NCBI GenBank assembly: GCA_031425195.1
Contig: JANPIX010000008.1
Location: 1 to 64,000, forward strand
Reading direction: 5' to 3'
Source: JANPIX01 sp031425195
GTDB lineage: Bacteria; Pseudomonadota; Alphaproteobacteria; Rhodobacterales; Rhodobacteraceae
Length of the DNA: 64,000 nucleotides
Under the pieces are notes generated by a model. The model saw nothing but the letters and a program-made list of their open reading frames with translations, made no database searches and was not told the origin of the DNA. Below, in pieces: positions 25,125-34,419 of this stretch (positions are counted from its first letter, which is position 1; each line of letters opens with the position of its first letter). The translations under genes were made by a program, and so were the position numbers.

Positions 25125-26195
25125 TCAGTTCGCCGCCAGCCAGGCGTTGAAACGCTCGTTCAGTTCCGAATCGCGGTCGGCCCAGAATTCATAGGACGAC
25201 GGCAACGCGTTGGTCAGGTTGGCTTCGGACGTGGGCATGAAGGGCGCCATTTCCGTCTTGCCGTCGTTGAACAGGCCGATCAACGGGGCCGACGACTTGC
25301 GGGCCGGGCCGTAGCTGATCCATTTCGCCTGCTCCGCCAGCTGGGGGGTGGAGGTGGCGAACTTCACATACTCCATCGCGCCTTCCAGGTTCGGTGCGCC
25401 CTTCGGAATGACGAACATGTCGTATTCATAGACCTGACCATCCCAGACCGTCACAAACGGCTTTGCCTCGGCCGTTGCTGCCGCAAAGATGCGCCCGTTA
25501 TAGGCCGTGGTCATCGCCACTTCGCCATCGGCGAGCAGTTGCGGCGGCTGCGCGCCTGCTTCCCACCACACAGTCTCGGCTTTGATCGTGTCCAGCTTGG
25601 CAAAGGCCCGGTCGATGCCCTCAGGGGTTTCCAGCATGGCATAAACGTCTGCCGCAGCAACACCGTCAGCCATCAGCGCCATTTCAAGGTTTGCCTTTGC
25701 GCCCTTGCGCAGGCCACGCTTGCCGGGAAACTTCTCCAGATCGAAGAAATCGGAAATCTTGGTCGGGCCTTCCGGAATCTTGCTCGAATCGTAAGCGAAG
25801 ACGGTCGAGAAGACGATGCTGGCAACAGCACAGTCCGTCAAAGCGCCGGGCAGGAAATCGTCGGTGGCAGCCGTGCCATCCGGGGCCGCAGGCAGGGTGC
25901 TGGCGTCGATGGTTTCAAGCAAACCTTCGTCGCACAGGCGAATGGCGTCGGCATATTCCACATCAGCCACGTCCACCGTGACGTTGCCCGCCTCCACCAT
26001 CGCCTTGATCGGCGCGGCCGGGTTGTCTGCGGCTGTCATGATCACATTGGTCGACGTCGCGGCCGTGAACGGTTTGTTATAGCCTTCGACCTGGCTGGTT
26101 TCATAGGCCCCGCCCCAGGACAGAACGGTGATGTCGGCATGCGCCGCAAACCCCACCCCTGTCAAAGCGGTTGTCAGAACAAGCAGCTTCTTCAT
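25125..26195 (-). CDS. potD: Periplasmic substrate-binding protein, PotD/PotF-like
   Basis: The precursor has 356 residues, starting at the ATG at 26195 that follows a GGAG site by 8 bp; an ATG 15 bp upstream would overlap that site. The signal peptide (KKLLVLTTALTGVGFAAHA) is followed by ITVLSWGGAYETSQVEGYNKPF, the usual start of bacterial extracellular solute-binding proteins of the polyamine class. Later blocks include VWWEAGAQPPQLLADGEVAM. It captures ligand for PotA-PotB-PotC. Confidence 0.9.
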   Translation of the reverse strand: MKKLLVLTTALTGVGFAAHADITVLSWGGAYETSQVEGYNKPFTAATSTNVIMTAADNPAAPIKAMVEAGNVTVDVADVEYADAIRLCDEGLLETIDASTLPAAPDGTAATDDFLPGALTDCAVASIVFSTVFAYDSSKIPEGPTKISDFFDLEKFPGKRGLRKGAKANLEMALMADGVAAADVYAMLETPEGIDRAFAKLDTIKAETVWWEAGAQPPQLLADGEVAMTTAYNGRIFAAATAEAKPFVTVWDGQVYEYDMFVIPKGAPNLEGAMEYVKFATSTPQLAEQAKWISYGPARKSSAPLIGLFNDGKTEMAPFMPTSEANLTNALPSSYEFWADRDSELNERFNAWLAAN

Positions 26196-26270
26196 TTTGA
26201 TCGTCTCCATGTTGGTTGGTCTGGTTTTTGGCCGCGTCAGCGGCAGCCCGGCCCGTCAAGGCCGGGGTCA

Positions 26271-27419
26271 TCACGGATCGAGCGCGCGGGCATCCTGCGG
26301 GGCCCAGCCGATCTTGATCTTTTCACCCGGCACCAGCACCCGCTGCCCCAGTGTATTCCTTGATTTGATGACGAATTCCTCTGATCCCGCCACGCGCAGC
26401 ACGGTGCGGAACAGATCGCCCATATAGATCACTTCGCGCACTTCGGCCTCGATCATGTGGGTATCTGCAGGCAACAGATCGGGTTTGAACTCCACTCGCT
26501 CCGGCCGGATCGAAACCATCGTCTTTTGCCCCGTCGTCGTGACGTTCACCGGTGTCGCGTCGATCAACTCGCCTGTCGCAAGCCGCACCAGCGCCCGGCC
26601 TTTTTCGATGCTTTCCACAACGCCATGCAACTTGTTGTTTTCGCCGATAAACCCCGCGACAAAGCTGTTGTCGGGCCGTTCATAAAGATCTGCGGGCGGC
26701 GCAAGCTGTTGGATCCGCCCATCATTGAACACGGCGATCCGGTCCGACATCGTCAGCGCCTCGCCCTGATCATGGGTCACATAAACCACCGTGATGCCCA
26801 GATTTTCGTGCAGATGCTTGATTTCGAACTGCATGTGTTCACGCAACTGTTTGTCGAGCGCGCCCAGCGGTTCGTCCATCAGCACTAGCTTGGGGTCGAA
26901 CACCAAGGCCCGCGCCAGCGCGATGCGCTGCTGCTGACCACCCGACAGCTGCGCAGGACGCCGATTGATGAAGGAATACATCTGCACCATGTCAAGCGCA
27001 CGTTTGACCTTGGCCTCACGCTCGGTCTTGGCCATCCCTCGCACTTCCAAGGGAAAGGCAAGGTTTTCGCCCACTGTCATATGGGGAAACAGCGCATAGT
27101 TCTGGAACACCATACCAATGCCCCGCTTGTGCGGCGGCACCTGATTGATCGGGCGGCCATCCAGCCGGATTTCCCCGTTGGTCGCCGTCTCGAACCCGGC
27201 CAGCATCATCAGACAGGTCGTCTTCCCCGACCCGGACGGCCCGAGCATTGTCAGAAATTCACCTTTGGCGATGTGCAGATTCAGGTCTTTGACGACCAGA
27301 GTTTCACCGTCATAGCTTTTTTGCACATGGTCAAAGGCGACAAACCTGTCGCTTGGGGTGTCAAACGCCAAACCATTCTCCCTGACAGTCACGGCAGTTT
27401 TCCTGCACTCGTATTCCAT
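26271..27419 (-). CDS. potA: ABC transporter ATP-binding protein, PotA-like
   Basis: A 382-residue ATPase with Walker A GPSGSGKTT, Q-loop NYALFPHMTV, signature LSGGQQQR, Walker B VLMDEPLGALD and switch histidine VTHDQ. A C-terminal TOBE-type regulatory domain follows (about 285-382). It energises the importer on the cytoplasmic face. It is first in the unit, about 95 bp beyond a bidirectional terminator that isolates it from tRNA-Leu. The gene product is of normal length; the first ~20 residues before FVAFDHVQKSY are not conserved, so a slightly later start is possible. Confidence 0.93.
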   Translation of the reverse strand: MEYECRKTAVTVRENGLAFDTPSDRFVAFDHVQKSYDGETLVVKDLNLHIAKGEFLTMLGPSGSGKTTCLMMLAGFETATNGEIRLDGRPINQVPPHKRGIGMVFQNYALFPHMTVGENLAFPLEVRGMAKTEREAKVKRALDMVQMYSFINRRPAQLSGGQQQRIALARALVFDPKLVLMDEPLGALDKQLREHMQFEIKHLHENLGITVVYVTHDQGEALTMSDRIAVFNDGRIQQLAPPADLYERPDNSFVAGFIGENNKLHGVVESIEKGRALVRLATGELIDATPVNVTTTGQKTMVSIRPERVEFKPDLLPADTHMIEAEVREVIYMGDLFRTVLRVAGSEEFVIKSRNTLGQRVLVPGEKIKIGWAPQDARALDP

Positions 27420-27513
27420 TTAACTAAGAGAACGATTTGCCTGTTGGCAACCGTTATGTTGAAAACTGCACAATGCCTGGCCAAATGCGGGAAAATCGGG
27501 CAGTTTGATGCCA

Positions 27514-27537
27514 AAATTGCCGGAAAACCGGCTTTTG
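27514..27537. terminator. Bidirectional terminator between tRNA-Leu and potA
   Basis: A perfect GCCGG-AAAA-CCGGC hairpin (27519-27532) is flanked by AAAATT on one side and TTTT on the other. On the minus strand it would end the tRNA-Leu transcript 50 bp past its CCA end. Confidence 0.65.
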
Positions 27538-27585
27538 ACGCATCGGATTGCAGATTGGGGATGCCTGTCACGCTGGCAAAGCGGG

Positions 27586-27672
27586 TGGTGCGGATAAAAG
27601 GACTCGAACCTTCACGGGAGTTACCCCACAGCGACCTCAACGCTGCGCGTCTACCAATTCCGCCATATCCGC
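27586..27672 (-). tRNA. tRNA-Leu (anticodon GAG)
   Basis: An 87-base minus-strand gene starting GCGGATA and ending TATCCGCACCA, with an encoded CCA and a fully paired acceptor stem. The anticodon stem-loop AGCG-TTGAGGT-CGCT gives GAG. A long variable arm and the T-loop GGTTCGAGTCC are present, as expected for type II tRNA-Leu. Confidence 0.96.
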
Positions 27673-27784
27673 ACACTTTGGTCTTGGTGGCAGCGTTCTA
27701 GCGAAGCATTGCCGCGATGAAAAGGGGCATTGTGCGCAAAGGCGGGTGATTGATTTTTGGGGCGGCAAGGTTCATGTCACAGGC

Positions 27785-28438
27785 ATGACCACACCTGAAT
27801 GGACCCATATTCCGGGCCTCGCGCCTTACGAGCAGACCCTGTTGGCGATGGAGGCGCGGGCGGCCGATATCGCCGCAGGCCGCGCGGCCGAGGCGATCTG
27901 GCTTCTGGAACACCCGCCCCTTTACACGGCGGGCACGTCGGCCAACCCTGAAGATCTGACCGATCCAAACCGCTTTCCGGTTTTTTCCGCGGGGCGCGGC
28001 GGCCAATATACCTATCACGGCCCGGGTCAGCGGGTAATTTATGTCATGCTCGACCTCAACGCGCGCGGCCGCGATGTGCGCCAGTTCGTCTGCGCACTGG
28101 AAAACTGGGTGATCGCGACTTTGGCCGAATTCAATGTGCGGGGCGAACGACGTGCCGGGCGCGTCGGCGTCTGGGTGACGCGGCAAGACAGGCCGGCACC
28201 AGACGGCACACCATCAGAACACAAGATCGCGGCAATCGGCGTCAAACTGCGCCGCTGGGTCAGTTTTCACGGCATTTCCATCAACGTCGAACCCGACCTC
28301 GGCCATTTTGACGGCATTATTCCTTGTGGAATAAAGGAACATGGCATCACGAGTCTGGTTGATCTGGGCCTGCCTGTCGGGCTGGACGATCTTGATGAAG
28401 CCCTGCGCAGGACGTTTGCCAGCGCCTTCCCCGACTGA
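27785..28438 (+). CDS. lipB: Lipoyl(octanoyl) transferase
   Basis: A 217-residue enzyme that moves the octanoyl group from acyl carrier protein to lipoate-dependent proteins. Family motifs: GRGGQYTYHGPGQRVIYV (substrate pocket), KIAAIGVKLRRWVSFHG, and the catalytic cysteine in GIIPCGIKEHGITSL. The invariant Lys precedes AAIGV. The start at 27785 is chosen by family length; a weak AGG precedes it, and upstream frame is open through the tRNA-Leu gene, which cannot be coding. Confidence 0.93.
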   Translation: MTTPEWTHIPGLAPYEQTLLAMEARAADIAAGRAAEAIWLLEHPPLYTAGTSANPEDLTDPNRFPVFSAGRGGQYTYHGPGQRVIYVMLDLNARGRDVRQFVCALENWVIATLAEFNVRGERRAGRVGVWVTRQDRPAPDGTPSEHKIAAIGVKLRRWVSFHGISINVEPDLGHFDGIIPCGIKEHGITSLVDLGLPVGLDDLDEALRRTFASAFPD

Positions 28439-28516
28439 CAGCGACAAAGCACCTCGTTGCCTTTTCGTGTTCCCCTATGTTCACTCGACATCCATCTTCC
28501 TACCGGCAGTCAGCCC

Positions 28517-28930
28517 ATGAAACACCTGATCACCACACTGATGCTCATTTGGCCCCTTGCCGTGCAGGCGGGTGACGCGGCGAAGGGCGAAACCGAATTC
28601 AAGAAATGCTTGGCCTGCCATGCGATCACAGCCGCCGATGGCACAGAACTGCGCAAGGGCGGCAAGACCGGGCCTAGTCTGTTCGGTGTGATCGGCCGCC
28701 CCGTGGCCAGTGTGCCTGACTATCCCTATGGCGGGTCAATCCTTGCTGTCGGCGCGACTGGTGCCGTCTGGGACGAGGCGGCGCTGGCCGAATATGTCGC
28801 CAACCCCACGCTCTGGCTGCAGACCCGACTGGATGACAAGGGCGCCAAATCGAAGATGTCGTTCAAGCTCGCCAAGGGCGGTGCTGATGTCGCGGCCTAC
28901 CTCGCGACCTTTGGCCCACCGGCACCCTGA
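28517..28930 (+). CDS. Periplasmic c-type cytochrome (cytochrome c2-like)
   Basis: A 137-residue precursor with a signal peptide ending near AVQAG. One haem site CLACH lies just after (about residue 32). The probable methionine axial ligand is in the SKMSF stretch near residue 117. Class I cytochrome c fold with a GPSLFGVIGRP motif. It lies shortly before ctaD, so it may donate electrons to the aa3-type oxidase. The start is picked because it gives an intact signal sequence; a longer frame from 28457 does not. Confidence 0.88.
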   Translation: MKHLITTLMLIWPLAVQAGDAAKGETEFKKCLACHAITAADGTELRKGGKTGPSLFGVIGRPVASVPDYPYGGSILAVGATGAVWDEAALAEYVANPTLWLQTRLDDKGAKSKMSFKLAKGGADVAAYLATFGPPAP

Positions 28931-29052
28931 CGGGCCAAGGTTTCGCCCCCTGCGGCAAAGTCAGACATTGCCGAAGCGGCCGGGGCCGATTAAACGCAAT
29001 GCAAGCGGGCTAACCTGTCAGCCCATCCAAAGAAGTATCACGGAGGACGCCA

Positions 29053-30735
29053 ATGGCCGACGCAGCCATCCATGGGCATGATCACCACGATCAACGCGGG
29101 TTCTTTACCCGCTGGTTCATGTCGACAAACCACAAGGACATCGGGGTTCTGTACCTGTTCACCGGGGGCCTTGTTGGGCTGATCTCGGTCATGTTCACCG
29201 TCTACATGCGCATGGAACTGATGAACCCCGGCGTGCAGTACATGTGCCAGGAAGGCATGCGGCTGGTCGCCACGACAACCGATCAGTGCACCCCCAACGG
29301 CCACCTGTGGAACGTCACGATCACCGCGCACGGCATCCTGATGATGTTCTTCGTGGTGATTCCCGCCCTGTTCGGCGGATTTGGCAACTATTTCATGCCG
29401 CTGCACATCGGTGCGCCGGACATGGCCTTCCCACGGATGAACAACCTGTCGTACTGGCTTTATGTCGCAGGCACGTCGCTGGCTGTCGCATCGCTGTTCG
29501 CCCCCGGCGGCGGCGGCGATCTGGGCACAGGTGCGGGCGTGGGCTGGGTGCTTTACCCGCCGCTCTCGACCACCGCCGAAGGCGGGTTCGCCATGGACCT
29601 TGCGATCTTCGCTGTCCACTTGTCAGGCGCGTCGTCGATTCTTGGCGCGATCAACATGATCACCACATTCCTGAACATGCGCGCCCCCGGCATGACCATG
29701 CACAAGGTTCCGCTGTTCGCCTGGTCGATCTTTGTCACCGCATGGCTTATCCTGCTCGCGCTGCCGGTTCTGGCTGGTGCCATCACCATGCTGCTGACCG
29801 ACCGCAACTTTGGCACCACCTTCTTCACACCATCCGGTGGCGGCGACCCGGTTCTGTACCAGCACATCCTGTGGTTCTTTGGCCACCCCGAAGTGTACAT
29901 CATCATCGTTCCGGGCTTCGGGATCATCAGCCACGTGATCGCCACGTTCAGCCGCAAGCCGATCTTCGGCTATCTGCCGATGGTCTACGCGATGGTTGCA
30001 ATCGGTGTGCTCGGCTTTGTCGTGTGGGCACACCACATGTACACCTCTGGCATGTCTTTGACCCAGCAGTCTTATTTCATGCTGGCCACGATGGTTATCG
30101 CCGTGCCCACAGGCATCAAGGTGTTCAGTTGGATTGCCACGATGTGGGGCGGGTCCATCGACTTCAAGACACCGATGTACTGGGCGTTCGGCTTTCTGTT
30201 CCTGTTCACGGTCGGCGGCGTGACCGGCATCGTCCTATCGCAGGCCGCCATCGACCGGCAATATCACGACACCTATTATGTCGTGGCCCACTTCCACTAT
30301 GTCATGTCGCTTGGTGCCGTGTTCGCGATTTTCGCCGGGGTATACTTCTGGATCGGCAAGATGTCGGGCCGCCAGTACCCCGAATGGGCAGGCAAACTGC
30401 ACTTCTGGATGATGTTTATCGGGTCGAACCTGACATTCTTCCCGCAGCACTTCCTTGGCCGCCAAGGCATGCCACGCCGCTACATCGACTATCCCGAGGC
30501 GTTCGCCTACTGGAACTGGTTCTCGTCGATTGGCGCATTCCTGTCCTTCGCGTCCTTCGTGTTCTTCATTGGGATCGTGTTCTACACCCTGTTCTTCGGG
30601 CGCAAGATCACAGTGGACAACTACTGGAACGAATACGCCGACACGCTGGAATGGACCCTGCCATGCCCACCGCCTGAACATACCTTCGAGCAGCTTCCCA
30701 AGCGCGAAGACTGGGACAAGCAACACGCCCATTGA
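29053..30735 (+). CDS. ctaD: Cytochrome c oxidase subunit I (aa3 type)
   Basis: A 560-residue polytopic membrane protein with twelve helices. Haem and copper ligands are visible: ITAHGILMMFF (low-spin haem), GHPEVYI with the His-Tyr crosslink pair, VWAHHMY (Cu-B histidines) and VVAHFHYVMSLG (haem a3 and a). The D-channel motif NHKDIG near the start and the K-channel residues fit A-type oxidases. A GGAGG site precedes the ATG. Subunits II and III are not adjacent, as is usual for stand-alone ctaD genes in Rhodobacter relatives. A strong terminator follows directly. Confidence 0.97.
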   Translation: MADAAIHGHDHHDQRGFFTRWFMSTNHKDIGVLYLFTGGLVGLISVMFTVYMRMELMNPGVQYMCQEGMRLVATTTDQCTPNGHLWNVTITAHGILMMFFVVIPALFGGFGNYFMPLHIGAPDMAFPRMNNLSYWLYVAGTSLAVASLFAPGGGGDLGTGAGVGWVLYPPLSTTAEGGFAMDLAIFAVHLSGASSILGAINMITTFLNMRAPGMTMHKVPLFAWSIFVTAWLILLALPVLAGAITMLLTDRNFGTTFFTPSGGGDPVLYQHILWFFGHPEVYIIIVPGFGIISHVIATFSRKPIFGYLPMVYAMVAIGVLGFVVWAHHMYTSGMSLTQQSYFMLATMVIAVPTGIKVFSWIATMWGGSIDFKTPMYWAFGFLFLFTVGGVTGIVLSQAAIDRQYHDTYYVVAHFHYVMSLGAVFAIFAGVYFWIGKMSGRQYPEWAGKLHFWMMFIGSNLTFFPQHFLGRQGMPRRYIDYPEAFAYWNWFSSIGAFLSFASFVFFIGIVFYTLFFGRKITVDNYWNEYADTLEWTLPCPPPEHTFEQLPKREDWDKQHAH

Positions 30736-30755
30736 CCGCGTGATCGCAAGATAAC

Positions 30756-30789
30756 AAAGGCCCTGACGTCCACCGTCAGGGCCTTTTCA
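30756..30789 (+). terminator. Rho-independent terminator after ctaD
   Basis: A perfect 13-bp inverted repeat (AAAGGCCCTGACG against CGTCAGGGCCTTT) with a 5-base loop, then TTCATTT. It lies 20 bp after the ctaD stop and would also insulate the convergent DUF3008 gene. Confidence 0.9.
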
Positions 30790-30797
30790 TTTCATCG

Positions 30798-30983
30798 TCA
30801 CTTCTGTTTCTTGTCGGGCAGCGCCTTGCGGTCTGTCGACGCAAGGTCGTGAAGTTCCTTTTCCGTCATGGAATCAACCATCCCCGTTGACGCGCCTTTC
30901 AGATCTTTCTTGTCGGTTTCGCCCCGCTTGGCCGAAAGCGCGGCCCCCGCGGCCTTTTGCTGGGCTTTGGATTTTGCTGGCAT
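30798..30983 (-). CDS. DUF3008 family small protein
   Basis: A 61-residue, highly charged and Lys/Ala-rich protein. MPAKSKAQQKAAGAALSAKRG at the start is the hallmark of DUF3008, and KDLKGAS followed by EKELHDLAST are also family-typical. No activity is known to me. The start at 30983 gives the family length; upstream frame is open but unlike the family. Confidence 0.8.
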   Translation of the reverse strand: MPAKSKAQQKAAGAALSAKRGETDKKDLKGASTGMVDSMTEKELHDLASTDRKALPDKKQK

Positions 30984-31121
30984 CGTTGCAACTTGTCTTT
31001 GCGGTAGTGTCGTGGAACCGCTGACGCCGGTCAGGGTTCCCGGCGCGCCCGTGCCTGCATGCCGCATGTTGGTCGCCTGATTCCGCGTTGCCCTCAGGCT
31101 CGTCAGCACTATCTTCGACGC

Positions 31122-31595
31122 ATGCCCTATCAATGGATTCCCGTTTCGTCACCAGCCCGACTGCGTCTCTGGCCGCACAGGTCACTCACGCGGCGCGGTT
31201 TTGTCGCATTCATCGCGGTGACATCATTCCTGGGCGCGCTGCCCATTGCGGCCACGCTCGGCAATGCTGCTCTTTGGGTGATGCTGCCCTTTATCGCACT
31301 CACGTTAAGCGGCCTGTGGATCGCGCTGACCCGTCACGCCGCAGGGCCGATGATTGTCGAAGAACTGACCCTGTCCCCCACTCAGATCACGCTTACCCGC
31401 CAAGATCCCAAAGGCCGCCAGACGTGGGAGGCTAATCCCCATTGGGTGCGCGTGACGCTGCACCCGACGCATGGCCCGGTGCCCAACTACCTGACCCTGC
31501 AAGGCGGCCCGCGTGAAGTGGAACTGGGCCGTTTCCTGTCCGAGGCGGAACGCATAACGCTCCACGCCGAACTGAATGCCGCCCTGCGCGCGTGA
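31122..31595 (+). CDS. DUF2244 family membrane protein
   Basis: A 157-residue protein with two closely spaced transmembrane helices (about 28-48 and 50-68) followed by a C-terminal soluble beta-rich domain (WEANPHWVRVTLH, then YLTLQGGPREVELGRFLS). This plan and the start matching SPARLRLWPHRSLTRRGF are characteristic of DUF2244, often found near cytochrome oxidase genes in alphaproteobacteria. It converges with the yqeY gene. Function unknown. Confidence 0.82.
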   Translation: MPYQWIPVSSPARLRLWPHRSLTRRGFVAFIAVTSFLGALPIAATLGNAALWVMLPFIALTLSGLWIALTRHAAGPMIVEELTLSPTQITLTRQDPKGRQTWEANPHWVRVTLHPTHGPVPNYLTLQGGPREVELGRFLSEAERITLHAELNAALRA

Positions 31596-31603
31596 TCGCG
31601 TGA

Positions 31604-32065
31604 CTAGCCAAGCCGGTCCTTCACCGCCGGACCAACCGCCGTGAAATCCATCTGTCCAGTGTATTTGGCTTTCAAAACAGCCATGACCTTGCCCATGTCG
31701 CGAATGCCGGTCGCTCCGGCCTCGGCAATCGCCGACGAAATCGCCTCTGCAACTTCAACTTGGTCAAGCTGACGCGGAAGGAATTCGCCGATCACCTGAA
31801 TTTCTTCCAGTTCCTTGTCCGCAAGTTCCGCCCGGCCACCGTCCTGATAAGCCCGCGCTGATTCCTGCCGCTGCTTCACCATGCGGCCCAGAATCGCCAT
31901 GATGTCAGCCTCGCTGATTTCGCCGCTGCCTTCGCCCTCACCGCGCACGGCAATCTCGCGATCCTTGATTGCGGCGTTGATCAGGCGCAAGGTGGACAGA
32001 CGCGCCGCCTCTTTCGCGCGCATCGCGTCTTTCAACGATTGTTGCAGCCGGTCGCGCAGTGTCAT
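31604..32065 (-). CDS. GatB/YqeY domain protein
   Basis: A 153-residue cytoplasmic helical protein beginning LRDRLQQSLKDAMRAKE and ending with the GKVMAVLKAKYTGQMDFTAVGPAVKDRL stretch that matches the tail domain of GatB. YqeY proteins are thought to bind tRNA or assist amidotransferase-like reactions; no catalytic centre is evident. It is divergent from carA (182 bp), which also uses glutamine amide chemistry, though that may be chance. The ATG at 32065 matches the family start; upstream open frame is noncoding. Confidence 0.87.
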   Translation of the reverse strand: MTLRDRLQQSLKDAMRAKEAARLSTLRLINAAIKDREIAVRGEGEGSGEISEADIMAILGRMVKQRQESARAYQDGGRAELADKELEEIQVIGEFLPRQLDQVEVAEAISSAIAEAGATGIRDMGKVMAVLKAKYTGQMDFTAVGPAVKDRLG

Positions 32066-32246
32066 CGGTGTTCCATCCCAGTGGTTTGCGGAAAGTCGGA
32101 CCATACAATGTTGCCCCGCTGGGGGCAACTGTGCCATGGTTTTCCAAGTGCTTGAATTCGCTTGAAAACCCATTTCAACACGGGGGTTGACCCCCCAACC
32201 GCCTGCCCTTAGTTTCCCACAGATTTTGCCATTGGGGGATATGACC

Positions 32247-33404
32247 ATGCCGGAACCGAAACCCCGCCCCACGGCCTGCCTCGCCCTTGCCGATGGAACA
32301 CTGTTTTACGGCACGGGCTTTGGGGCCACTGGCGAAACTGTGGCCGAACTTGTGTTCAACACGGCGATGACGGGCTATCAGGAAATCATGACCGATCCGT
32401 CCTATGCCGGCCAGATCGTCACCTTCACCTTCCCCCATATCGGCAATGTCGGCACCAACACCGAAGACGACGAAACCGCCGATCCGGTGGCCTCCGGCAT
32501 GGTTGTGAAATGGGACCCGACCGAACCATCCAACTGGCGTGCGCGGCAGGGGCTGGAAGACTGGCTATTGGCCAAGGGGCGCATCGGCATCGGTGGCCTT
32601 GATACCCGCCGCCTGACCCGCGCCATTCGGCAGCAGGGGGCACCCCATGTTGCGCTGGCGCATGACCCCGAGGGCAACTTCGACATTGAACGGCTGGTTG
32701 CAAAGGCACGCGCCTGGGTCGGGCTGGAAGGCCTCGATCTCGCGAAAGAGGTGACCTGCGCGCAATCCTACCGCTGGGATGAAATGCGCTGGGCCTGGCC
32801 CGAGGGGCATCAGCGCCGCACAGGTGACGGCCTGCGCGTCGTGGCGATTGATTACGGCGCAAAGCGGAACATCCTGCGGTGTCTGGCATCTGCCGGCTGC
32901 GACGTGACGGTTCTGCCTGCAACGGCAACGGCCGAGGATGTGCTGGCCCTCAAACCCGAAGGTGTGTTTCTGTCGAACGGCCCCGGCGACCCTGCAGCGA
33001 CGGGCGTTTATGCCGTACCGATGATCAAGGGCGTTCTCGCGGCTGACGTGCCGCTGTTCGGCATCTGCCTTGGCCACCAGATGCTGGCGCTGGCCCTTGG
33101 CGGGCAGACGTTGAAGATGAACCACGGCCACCACGGGGCCAATCACCCGGTCAAGGATATCGACACCGGCAAGGTTGAGATTACCTCGATGAATCATGGC
33201 TTTACCGTTGACAGCCAGACCCTGCCCAAAGGTGTGCGGGAAACCCACGTCTCGCTGTTCGACGGCTCGAACTGCGGCATCCGGCTGGAAGGAAAGCCCG
33301 TCTTTTCGGTACAATACCACCCCGAAGCCAGCCCCGGCCCGCAAGACAGCTATCACCTGTTCGAACGCTTTGCGGAGGCAATGCAGGCGCGCCGCGCTGG
33401 GTGA
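32247..33404 (+). CDS. carA: Carbamoyl-phosphate synthase small subunit
   Basis: A 385-residue glutaminase subunit. The N-terminal half carries FNTAMTGYQEI and SYAGQIVTFTFPHIGN. The class I amidotransferase half has GICLGHQ (nucleophile Cys) and QYHPEASPGPQD (His-Glu pair), plus SNGPGDP for the oxyanion region. It delivers ammonia to CarB for arginine and pyrimidine synthesis; carB is not adjacent. Of two ATGs (32241, 32247) the second stands 8 bp from a GGGGG site, the first only 2 bp, so the second is chosen. Confidence 0.95.
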   Translation: MPEPKPRPTACLALADGTLFYGTGFGATGETVAELVFNTAMTGYQEIMTDPSYAGQIVTFTFPHIGNVGTNTEDDETADPVASGMVVKWDPTEPSNWRARQGLEDWLLAKGRIGIGGLDTRRLTRAIRQQGAPHVALAHDPEGNFDIERLVAKARAWVGLEGLDLAKEVTCAQSYRWDEMRWAWPEGHQRRTGDGLRVVAIDYGAKRNILRCLASAGCDVTVLPATATAEDVLALKPEGVFLSNGPGDPAATGVYAVPMIKGVLAADVPLFGICLGHQMLALALGGQTLKMNHGHHGANHPVKDIDTGKVEITSMNHGFTVDSQTLPKGVRETHVSLFDGSNCGIRLEGKPVFSVQYHPEASPGPQDSYHLFERFAEAMQARRAG

Positions 33405-33598
33405 GGGATGGCTCCGTTCAAACTTATGCCAAAAAAAACGAGAAATTGAATATGGTCGGAGATGTTCTCAGATGAGGAAGTTTGTTCTCCTTTCTCTTCG
33501 AGTATGTGCATCCGCGCACTTAAAAGGAACTCGGCATCTTTTTGCGTAGTAGTTGCTTTGATCGGTGTACTTGTGTTAACTGACATCGGTTTGCACTG

Positions 33599-33784
33599 TT
33601 GAGAAGCCTGATTTACACTCCAGCTACATTTCAGATTCTGATGCTTATTTGGCTGTCAGTTGTCCCAGCGACTTTACTTGCATCTGTTCTCATTTTGAGG
33701 AAACTTATTGTAAGTGTGCATAGAATTAGAGTGTTAGGCAACTCAATTTATTCGGCGAAGACAAGATCATTCGATATCCCATGA
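33599..33784 (+). CDS. Doubtful small membrane protein in the low-GC islet
   Basis: A 61-codon frame from a TTG with one long hydrophobic segment (FQILMLIWLSVVPATLLASVLIL) and a basic C-terminal half. No ribosome site is evident before the TTG or before an internal ATG at 33641. It matches no family I know. The regular membrane-plus-basic-tail layout is the only support. Confidence 0.25.
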   Translation: MRSLIYTPATFQILMLIWLSVVPATLLASVLILRKLIVSVHRIRVLGNSIYSAKTRSFDIP

Positions 33785-33825
33785 AGCCTGCTAACTCGGC
33801 AAACTAGGACAAGCGAGAATAGTAA

Positions 33826-34419
33826 ATGAGTAGCGTAAAAATTCTGACTGCTACTTTGTCCGTAATAATGGCGATCGGGGCTTGCCCGAGGCCAGCATTA
33901 GCGCAAACTTCGTTTACCGCCGAAAAAGTTTGTGGTTTGGCGGATGCTCCTCGAGGTTTCAAAAAAATACAGGTCTTTGTGCAGAGGCAGCAGTATTACA
34001 GACCGATGTTTGACGTTTACGAAGGGGACGACAAAAGAGCACTAATGGTGTCAAATATTAGTGGTCAATGTTGGCTTCGGATTGATATGAACATCTCGGC
34101 AAAATCAATTCAGGAAATATCTGTTCCGTTTGGTGGCGACACAATTCTGATGAATCTCCGTTCTCGAAAGATGGCAAAAGCTTCTTATATGGAGAAATCT
34201 GAGGAATGCTACGAAGAAGACATAATTTATATAAGCAAACTTTATTACAAACGATTATTCCCAAAAGATTTTCCAGCAAATGATAACCAGTTCGGCGAAA
34301 ACATATGCTTTCAAGCTATTGGCTTTGGTTCATACTCCATCCTCATGAAACTCGAAGGCAGCCGTAGCATTGTCATTGATATTATTGCAGGTGTTGTATT
34401 TCTAGGAGAAACGAATTGA
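33826..34419 (+). CDS. Secreted four-cysteine protein of unknown function
   Basis: A 197-residue precursor with a clear signal peptide (VKILTATLSVIMAIGACPRPALA) cleaved after ALA. The mature part has four cysteines (in EKVCG, GQCW, EECYEE and NICF), enough for two disulfides, and a mainly beta pattern. Codon use is AT-rich and unlike all flanking genes, pointing to recent acquisition. The upstream AGGACAAGCGAGAATAGTAA region gives a weak ribosome site. No homologous family comes to mind. Confidence 0.7.
   Translation: MSSVKILTATLSVIMAIGACPRPALAQTSFTAEKVCGLADAPRGFKKIQVFVQRQQYYRPMFDVYEGDDKRALMVSNISGQCWLRIDMNISAKSIQEISVPFGGDTILMNLRSRKMAKASYMEKSEECYEEDIIYISKLYYKRLFPKDFPANDNQFGENICFQAIGFGSYSILMKLEGSRSIVIDIIAGVVFLGETN

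Noticed and set aside
24879..26363. A 494-codon plus-strand frame opposite potB and potD
   Set aside because: The opposite strand encodes well-conserved transporter proteins; this frame has no motif and is a high-GC shadow.
27389..27676. Open frame over the tRNA-Leu gene
   Set aside because: It overlaps a complete tRNA and a terminator hairpin.
29244..30677. A 477-codon alternative frame inside ctaD
   Set aside because: Same-strand shadow, extremely Arg/His-rich, overlapping an unambiguous oxidase subunit.
33353..33586. A 77-codon minus-strand frame at the carA end and low-GC islet
   Set aside because: Half of it is antisense to carA, no ribosome site was seen and composition changes abruptly within it.
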